Shown: positions 1-3,473 of the stretch, piece by piece
Layout of the letters: the number at the start of each line of letters is the position of its first letter
Position numbering within the stretch: position 1 is the first letter of the stretch
Source: JAKAGE01 sp035541415
GTDB lineage: Bacteria > Patescibacteriota > Minisyncoccia > UBA6257 > 2-01-FULL-56-20
DNA: 5,434 bases
Direction of reading: 5' to 3'
Assembly (NCBI GenBank): GCA_035541415.1
Contig: DATKNI010000014.1
Location: 1-5,434, forward strand
Program-made: the position numbers and the translations under genes
Notes under the pieces: generated by a model
Seen by the model: only the letters and a program-made list of their open reading frames with translations
Told to the model about the DNA's origin: nothing
Databases searched by the model: none

Positions 1-619
1 CGTCATTTGAACCTAAGGTAGAGTATTTGTTACTCTCCGTAAGTGCAGCCATCTTAAATGAAGTTGACGCCGTGTTAGGCATATAGCTGTAGAAGAAGGC
101 ACCCGATCCGCGGTTTGCGGCGGTACCTGTTACGTTCGTCGGATCAATCGGCTCGTTACCGAGCGGAGCGCCTGAGCTGATAAGGGTGAAGTTAACAGGG
201 ATCCAGCCCGTGCCGTTGATGTTGCGGGCATTCGCAGCTGTAACTGTTGCGACACCTGCCGTGCCGGCCGCTTCATTGGCCATCCACGTTCCGCATGTAC
301 TTGTCGGCACCGCTATTGTCCATGTACCGTTTGTTTGAGGGACGTAAGGACCATTGCTGCTTGTAGGTGTCGATATAACGATGCTTACATCGCAAACCGT
401 CGAAGTCCCAATGAATGGGCTCGCCACGTCCGCCAAGTAGAGCGAAATGGCGCTCTTCAAGGTTGCCATGTCCGAGATGCGGTTTGAATCGCGCGACTGG
501 CGAAGGAGTTCCGCCGGGTTGAGCGACAAGATAACGACCACAGACAAGACCGCGATGATTGCGATCACGACCAACAATTCGATGAGCGTAAATGCTTTCC
601 GTTTTTTAGTAGTTTTCAT
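1..619 (-). CDS. Type IV prepilin / type II pseudopilin-like protein, 3' end outside the window
   Basis: Seen: an open frame starts at ATG 619-617 and stays open to the left edge, giving 206 residues without a stop. The N-terminus is a class III prepilin signal: a basic leader (K2, K5-R7, K8), then KA|FTLIELLVV, with processing expected between A9 and F10, Glu at mature position 5 (E14) and a hydrophobic helix over about residues 10-33. LNPAELLRQSRDSNR (33-47) follows, then an amphipathic helix (about 48-65) and a Ser/Thr/Asn/Gly-rich globular part with two cysteines (C76, C109). Near the visible end are PIDPTN (157-162) and FFYSYMPN (175-182), resembling the C-terminal part of PulG-like pseudopilins. 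Known: such proteins are cut by a PilD-type peptidase and polymerise into an inner-membrane-anchored filament. Inference: pilus or pseudopilus subunit; major versus minor role cannot be decided. It lies 116 nt downstream of the pseudouridine synthase gene on the same strand. The AT-rich leader has no close Shine-Dalgarno sequence and no confident promoter. Confidence 0.9.
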   Translation of the reverse strand, partial: MKTTKKRKAFTLIELLVVIAIIAVLSVVVILSLNPAELLRQSRDSNRISDMATLKSAISLYLADVASPFIGTSTVCDVSIVISTPTSSNGPYVPQTNGTWTIAVPTSTCGTWMANEAAGTAGVATVTAANARNINGTGWIPVNFTLISSGAPLGNEPIDPTNVTGTAANRGSGAFFYSYMPNTASTSFKMAALTESNKYSTLGSND

Positions 620-735
620 TATTATTAACGCGTATATAACAAAACTTGTTTCCCTTTAATCGGAAAAACCCGACCTTTTGATATAAGTTAATAGTATCAT
701 AAGGCCTTCGAGCCCTCTTCATGCCCTGTGGATAT

Positions 736-1461
736 CTAAAAACCAACAAATTCCGGCGGAAGCGGCGCTTCGAATTCATATACCCCTCCCCGGCCATCTG
801 CAAAAGAAAGCGATTTTGCATGCAGCATGAGCCGCTTTGCAAAACGCGGCTGCTGTTTTGGCCCATACATCGCGTCCCCCACGATGGGATGGCCGATACT
901 CGCAAGGTGGACCCGGATTTGATGGGTCCTGCCCGTCTTTGGGCTTGCCTCAACAAGCGAGTACTCCTTCCCGTCTTTTTCAAAATATTTTTCCTCTTTA
1001 TATTCCGTAACGGCGGGCTTCATGTTTTTGAGGGCGTGCACGCTCCGCTTGAGCGTCCCGTTTTTTATTCCGATCGGCTTGTCAATGATTCCTTTCGGAT
1101 TTTTTAATATTCCAAAAACGAGCGCGAGATAGGTTTTTTTGACTTCGCGCTTTGCAAAACGATCTTTCAAATATTCAAATTCTTTTTGCGTGCGCGGGAT
1201 GACCATGATGCCCGACGTTTCCTTGTCAAGGCGGTGCACGATTCCCGGGCGCGTCTCAGGATCGTCCCCCACGGTTTTCACTTCGGGATATTTTTTTACG
1301 AGCCATTCGGTGAGCGTCTCGCGGTCGCGATCAACCCCTTTTTTGAGGGGGCGGTTCTTTTTGCTTTCCGCAACCCGGGCCGGATGGACCTGGAGGCCGC
1401 TCGGCTTGTTGATGATGAGGAAATCATCGTTTTGATAGATGACTTCGGGGGTGAGGTTCAT
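736..1461 (-). CDS. RluA-family RNA pseudouridine synthase
   Basis: Seen: 241 residues from ATG 1461 to TAG at 738-736. Motifs run in family order: INKPSGLQVHP (17-27), the active-site motif RPGIVHRLDKETSG (71-84) with catalytic aspartate D79, a KKTYLALV strand (108-115), and GRTHQIRVHLASIGHPIVGD (177-196), then RLMLHAKSL (210-218). Residues 28-70 form a charged insert between the first two motifs. There is no N-terminal S4 domain, so it is a short, catalytic-core-only member. Known: the family isomerises uridine to pseudouridine in rRNA or tRNA without cofactor. The target cannot be read from sequence; RluA, RluC and RluD types all share these motifs. A TTG in the same frame at 1479 would add six residues but lies only 4 nt past the mature 3' end of tRNA-Ile, so the ATG is preferred. 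No clear ribosome binding site precedes it. It is co-oriented with two tRNA genes upstream and a prepilin gene downstream. Confidence 0.92.
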   Translation of the reverse strand: MNLTPEVIYQNDDFLIINKPSGLQVHPARVAESKKNRPLKKGVDRDRETLTEWLVKKYPEVKTVGDDPETRPGIVHRLDKETSGIMVIPRTQKEFEYLKDRFAKREVKKTYLALVFGILKNPKGIIDKPIGIKNGTLKRSVHALKNMKPAVTEYKEEKYFEKDGKEYSLVEASPKTGRTHQIRVHLASIGHPIVGDAMYGPKQQPRFAKRLMLHAKSLSFADGRGGVYEFEAPLPPEFVGF

Positions 1462-1483
1462 GAATGTATGATAGCCCAATGTG

Positions 1484-1555
1484 TGCGCGCGAATGGAATC
1501 GAACCATTGACCTCGGTCTTATCAGGACCGCGTTCTACCACTGAACTACGCGCGC
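1484..1555 (-). tRNA. tRNA-Ile (anticodon GAT)
   Basis: A 72-nt cloverleaf reads cleanly on the minus strand. It has a 7-bp acceptor stem (GCGCGCG with CGCGCGC), TA at positions 8-9, a D arm GTTC-AGTGGTA-GAAC, an anticodon stem CGGTC/GACCG with loop CTGATAA (anticodon GAT), a 5-nt variable loop, and a T arm AATGG-TTCGATT-CCATT with the canonical TTC. The discriminator base is A. The next bases are CAC, so CCA is not encoded and must be added after transcription. It reads AUC and AUU codons. Odd point: the acceptor stem is wholly alternating G-C, and the precursor carries two further bases of the alternation at its 5' side. Confidence 0.95.
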
Positions 1556-1561
1556 GCTTGC

Positions 1562-1575
1562 CCCGGCACGCCGGG
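1562..1575. repeat. GC-rich hairpin in the spacer between the two tRNA genes
   Basis: The 25-nt spacer between tRNA-Val and tRNA-Ile contains the inverted repeat CCCGGC-AC-GCCGGG, which in RNA would fold as a 5-bp stem with a 4-nt loop (or 6 bp with a strained 2-nt loop). No T tract follows on either strand, so it is not a standard intrinsic terminator. A structural or processing element in a dicistronic tRNA precursor is the simplest reading, by inference only. Confidence 0.5.
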
Positions 1576-1580
1576 ACTTG

Positions 1581-1652
1581 TGCGTCCTGGAGGGATCGGA
1601 CCTCCGGCCTTCACAATGTCAATGTGACGCTCTACCACTGAGCTAAGGACGC
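1581..1652 (-). tRNA. tRNA-Val (anticodon GAC)
   Basis: A 72-nt cloverleaf on the minus strand has acceptor stem GCGTCCT/AGGACGC, TA at 8-9, D arm GCTC-AGTGGTA-GAGC, anticodon stem TCACA/TGTGA with loop TTGACAT (anticodon GAC, reading GUC and GUU), variable loop AGGCC, and T stem GGAGG/CCTCC. The discriminator is A and CCA is not encoded. Odd point: the T loop reads TCCGATC, placing C rather than T at position 55, which is almost always pseudouridine in elongator tRNAs. The stems are otherwise perfect, so this looks like a real gene with one unusual base or a consensus error. It lies 34 nt after the stop of the small membrane protein gene and 25 nt before tRNA-Ile, all on one strand. Confidence 0.94.
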
Positions 1653-1686
1653 GGATCGCGTAATGCCAATAATAAACGCAAATCGA

Positions 1687-1896
1687 TCATTTCACAAGAC
1701 CTCGCCAGTCCAAGCTTTGGGCCGTTGAAAGATTGTAGCCGACCGTGTTCTGGGGCGGAACATAATTGAGGGCTTCGTTCAGCGAGCCGGCAATATTCCC
1801 CACTCCCCACGTATAGAAATACACAATCACGACAACAATCAGAACGCCGCACGCGGCAAGAATGGAATCGGGATGTTTGTTAAAAAATTCTTTCAT
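1687..1896 (-). CDS. Small single-pass membrane protein of unknown function next to a PilO-like gene
   Basis: Seen: 69 residues from ATG 1896 to TGA at 1689-1687. A short charged N-terminus (MKEFFNKHPD) is followed by one hydrophobic segment at about residues 11-29, with Cys16 inside it, and a polar tail of about 38 residues containing NEALNYVPPQN (40-50) and STAQSLDWRGLVK (57-69). The start lies 1 nt past the stop of the PilO-like gene, so the two are almost certainly translated from one mRNA. There is no clear Shine-Dalgarno sequence, which suggests translational coupling. I do not recognise the family. Inference: an inner-membrane accessory of the pilus alignment complex, because of its position and its topology (short cytoplasmic end, longer outer tail). 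The proline-bearing tail loosely recalls the place PilP takes after PilO, but no sequence similarity is claimed. Reading through the TGA would run into the tRNA, so the stop is real. Confidence 0.8.
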   Translation of the reverse strand: MKEFFNKHPDSILAACGVLIVVVIVYFYTWGVGNIAGSLNEALNYVPPQNTVGYNLSTAQSLDWRGLVK

Positions 1897-1897
1897 C

Positions 1898-2431
1898 TTA
1901 TTGGAAAAAAATGGTACCCTGGCCGGAAAATTGTCCGTTGCCAGCCTGGTCGGTGCTTATGCCGTAACTATCAATGTGGATCAGGGAGTTTGCCGCTTTT
2001 GATTCGAGGTATTCCATGAACTTGGCGATGCCGGGAAGCGTCCCTTGGATATTAAGCGTTATCGGAGCGTTCCCAATGGCGCCGGGAGGCACCGTCGGGA
2101 GATTCCCCTGAAACGAAAACGTCGTCACGACGCCATACGCCCGCGCCGCAGCATTGAGCGACGTTTGAAAATTGATCAATGCATATTGATTGGGAATAAG
2201 CGTCCCATAGGCGGTCATGTACTGCGCCGCAATGGGCGCATCCCGTTCGAGATCGGCGAAATGCGAGAGCGCGTTGTTCTGCGATTGGAACGTGGCGCGA
2301 GCCGCGACGATCGCCGCGGTGTTGGCCTGAATGTCCCCGGAGAGATAGAACGCACCGCCGATGCCAGCGACAAAACCCGCAACGATGATTGAGAGGCTGA
2401 TCCAAAAGCGCTTTTTAAAATTCGTGTTCAT
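1898..2431 (-). CDS. PilO-like type IV pilus assembly protein
   Basis: Seen: 177 residues from ATG 2431 to TAA at 1900-1898. The order is a short basic N-terminus (NFKKRFW), one membrane helix at about residues 11-31, a long polar helix at about 33-73 likely to form a coiled coil, the segment TLIPNQYALINFQTSLNAAA (77-96) leading to YGV, and a C-terminal alpha/beta part with PITLNIQGTLPGIAKFMEYL (123-142) and LIHIDSYGIS (150-159). Known: PilO proteins have this plan (cytoplasmic tip, membrane helix, coiled coil, ferredoxin-like domain) and, with PilN and PilP, link the inner-membrane platform to the secretin in diderms; monoderm-like lineages keep reduced sets. Inference: a platform-alignment subunit of a type IV pilus or related machine. 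Similarity is of architecture and weak motifs, so a GspM/EpsM-type relative is also possible. GAAGG upstream supports the start. It is the first gene of the leftward block and overlaps nothing. Confidence 0.72.
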   Translation of the reverse strand: MNTNFKKRFWISLSIIVAGFVAGIGGAFYLSGDIQANTAAIVAARATFQSQNNALSHFADLERDAPIAAQYMTAYGTLIPNQYALINFQTSLNAAARAYGVVTTFSFQGNLPTVPPGAIGNAPITLNIQGTLPGIAKFMEYLESKAANSLIHIDSYGISTDQAGNGQFSGQGTIFFQ

Positions 2432-2437
2432 CCCGTA

Positions 2438-2442
2438 CCTTC
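2438..2442 (-). promoter_or_regulatory. Shine-Dalgarno site of the PilO-like gene
   Basis: On the minus strand GAAGG lies 6 nt before ATG 2431. It is the only well-placed purine-rich ribosome binding site among the protein starts in the window and fixes the start of the PilO-like gene. Confidence 0.55.
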
Positions 2443-2487
2443 ATTTTAGCAAACTGAGGGGAATCCGCTCCATACCATAACGGTCAT

Positions 2488-2511
2488 GAAATTTTGATTA
2501 AACAAAACTTC
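2488..2511. promoter_or_regulatory. Near-perfect palindrome between the divergent gene blocks
   Basis: The arms GAAATTTTG (2488-2496) and CAAAACTTC (2503-2511) match as inverted repeats at 8 of 9 positions around a 6-base centre, ATTAAA. It lies in the 112-nt gap between the PilO-like gene and the dprA ATG, where control elements for both directions are expected. It could be an operator for a dimeric regulator, or a hairpin in the leftward mRNA, where the one mismatch becomes a G-U pair. No T tract follows, so it is not a terminator. The function is inference only. Confidence 0.4.
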
Positions 2512-2543
2512 CCTTGGGCCATAAAATCGGTATCCTCCATAGC

Positions 2544-3425
2544 ATGGACGATGCCATCAGATTCATAGCCCAAAGTCACCCGGCATTCCCGGCGCGCCTG
2601 CGGGAAATCGCAAAAATCCCGGACGGCATTTATGTCCGGGGCGGCGCTCCCGTTGAAATGCTCGGCAGGGATATGATCGCGATCGTGGGAACCCGGCGCG
2701 CAACGCCGGACGGCAACCGCATTGCCGAACATTTCGGGCGCGAACTCGCCCGCGCCGGACTCGGCATCGTAAGCGGGCTCGCTCTTGGCATCGATGCCGC
2801 GGCGCACGAAGGAGCCGTCGAGGCGCGCGGATTTTCCGTTGCCGTCCTTGCGAATGGCGTTGACCGCATCTATCCGAACACCAACGCCCGCCTCGGCGAA
2901 AGGATACTCCAAAGCGGCGGCATGATCATTTCCGAATACCCGCCGGGAGAGCCCGTCTACAAGTACCGCTTCCTGGAACGGAACCGGATCGTGAGCGGAC
3001 TCGCGCGGGGCGTTCTCATCGTTGAGGCACCCGAGTCATCCGGCTCGCTCGCCACGGCATCTTTCGCTTTGGAACAGAATCGCGACGTATTCGTCGTCCC
3101 CGGCAGCATCAGCCATCCCAACTTCCGCGGCGCAAACCAGCTGATCCGTCAAGGGGCGGAACTCGTCACAAAACCAGAAGACATTCTTGAGGCATATAAC
3201 CTTGAGCGCCGTCCAAAACACGCCGCAGAGAATTACCGCGGCAGCAGTGAAGAAACACTGATATTGCAGGCGCTAGCGAAGGCAGGCAGACCGCTCGATG
3301 TTGACAAAATTTCCCTGATGACTAAACTTGAACCCCGAATCGTCAATCGCGCGATTACGTTCCTTATCCTCAACCGCGCAGTCATAGAAAGCGAAGGAGG
3401 ATATATACTTGAAACTAGTTTCTAG
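2544..3425 (+). CDS. dprA: DNA processing protein DprA (Smf family)
   Basis: Seen: 293 residues from ATG 2544 to TAG at 3423. Domains in order: a short N-terminal segment ending in IYVRGGAP (29-36); the Rossmann-like DprA/Smf core with IVGTRRATPDG (47-57), SGLALGIDAAAH (77-88), VLANGVDRIYP (101-111), SEYPPG (130-135), F143 and RNRIVSGL (146-153), and VPGSISHPNFRGANQLI (185-201); then a C-terminal winged-helix domain at about 225-290. Known: DprA binds incoming single-stranded DNA during natural transformation and loads RecA onto it, in the cytoplasm. Some bacteria keep it without known competence, so a general recombination role is possible. An in-frame TTG at 2514 would add ten residues (MGHKIGILHS) not typical of the family, so the ATG is chosen; neither start has a Shine-Dalgarno sequence. 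TAAAAT at 2522-2527 could be a -10 box giving a very short leader, but no good -35 accompanies it. topA follows 48 nt downstream. Confidence 0.95.
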   Translation: MDDAIRFIAQSHPAFPARLREIAKIPDGIYVRGGAPVEMLGRDMIAIVGTRRATPDGNRIAEHFGRELARAGLGIVSGLALGIDAAAHEGAVEARGFSVAVLANGVDRIYPNTNARLGERILQSGGMIISEYPPGEPVYKYRFLERNRIVSGLARGVLIVEAPESSGSLATASFALEQNRDVFVVPGSISHPNFRGANQLIRQGAELVTKPEDILEAYNLERRPKHAAENYRGSSEETLILQALAKAGRPLDVDKISLMTKLEPRIVNRAITFLILNRAVIESEGGYILETSF

Positions 3426-3428
3426 TTT
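3412..3428. repeat. Inverted repeat across the dprA stop codon
   Basis: AAACTAG-TTT-CTAGTTT is a perfect 7-bp inverted repeat with a 3-nt loop. It includes the last codons and the TAG stop of dprA and is followed by T-rich sequence (TTTATTGTTTCTTG). The stem has only two G-C pairs, so it would be a weak terminator at best. A processing or attenuation hairpin between dprA and topA is possible. Confidence 0.4.
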
Positions 3429-3432
3429 ATTG

Positions 3433-3446
3433 TTTCTTGCAAGAAA
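3433..3446. repeat. Perfect 14-bp palindrome in the dprA-topA gap
   Basis: TTTCTTGCAAGAAA is a perfect palindrome just after the dprA stop-codon hairpin and before a purine-rich run (AGAAAGAAGAAAG) that leads to topA. It could be a protein binding site or, in RNA, a small hairpin. No function can be assigned from sequence. Confidence 0.4.
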
Positions 3447-3473
3447 GAAGAAAGTAGAAACAGCTCACTAGCC

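Noticed and set aside
620..735. Promoter or terminator in the gap between the pseudouridine synthase and prepilin genes
   Set aside because: Several AT-rich -10-like words exist on the minus strand (for example TATGAT and TATATA), but none has a suitable -35 at normal spacing. No hairpin with a T tract is present.
1462..1479. TTG start at 1479 for the pseudouridine synthase, adding six residues
   Set aside because: It would begin 4 nt after the mature tRNA-Ile 3' end with no room for a ribosome binding site, and the family motifs do not need the extra residues.
1562..1575. Intrinsic terminator between the tRNA genes
   Set aside because: The GC-rich hairpin is not followed by a run of T on either strand.
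1186..1641. A 151-residue plus-strand open frame
   Set aside because: It runs antisense through the pseudouridine synthase gene and both tRNA genes, which are well supported on the minus strand.
2045..2405. Open frames of about 115 residues on both strands within the PilO-like gene
   Set aside because: They are Arg-rich, lack domain features and overlap the frame that has a membrane helix, PilO-like layout and a Shine-Dalgarno site.
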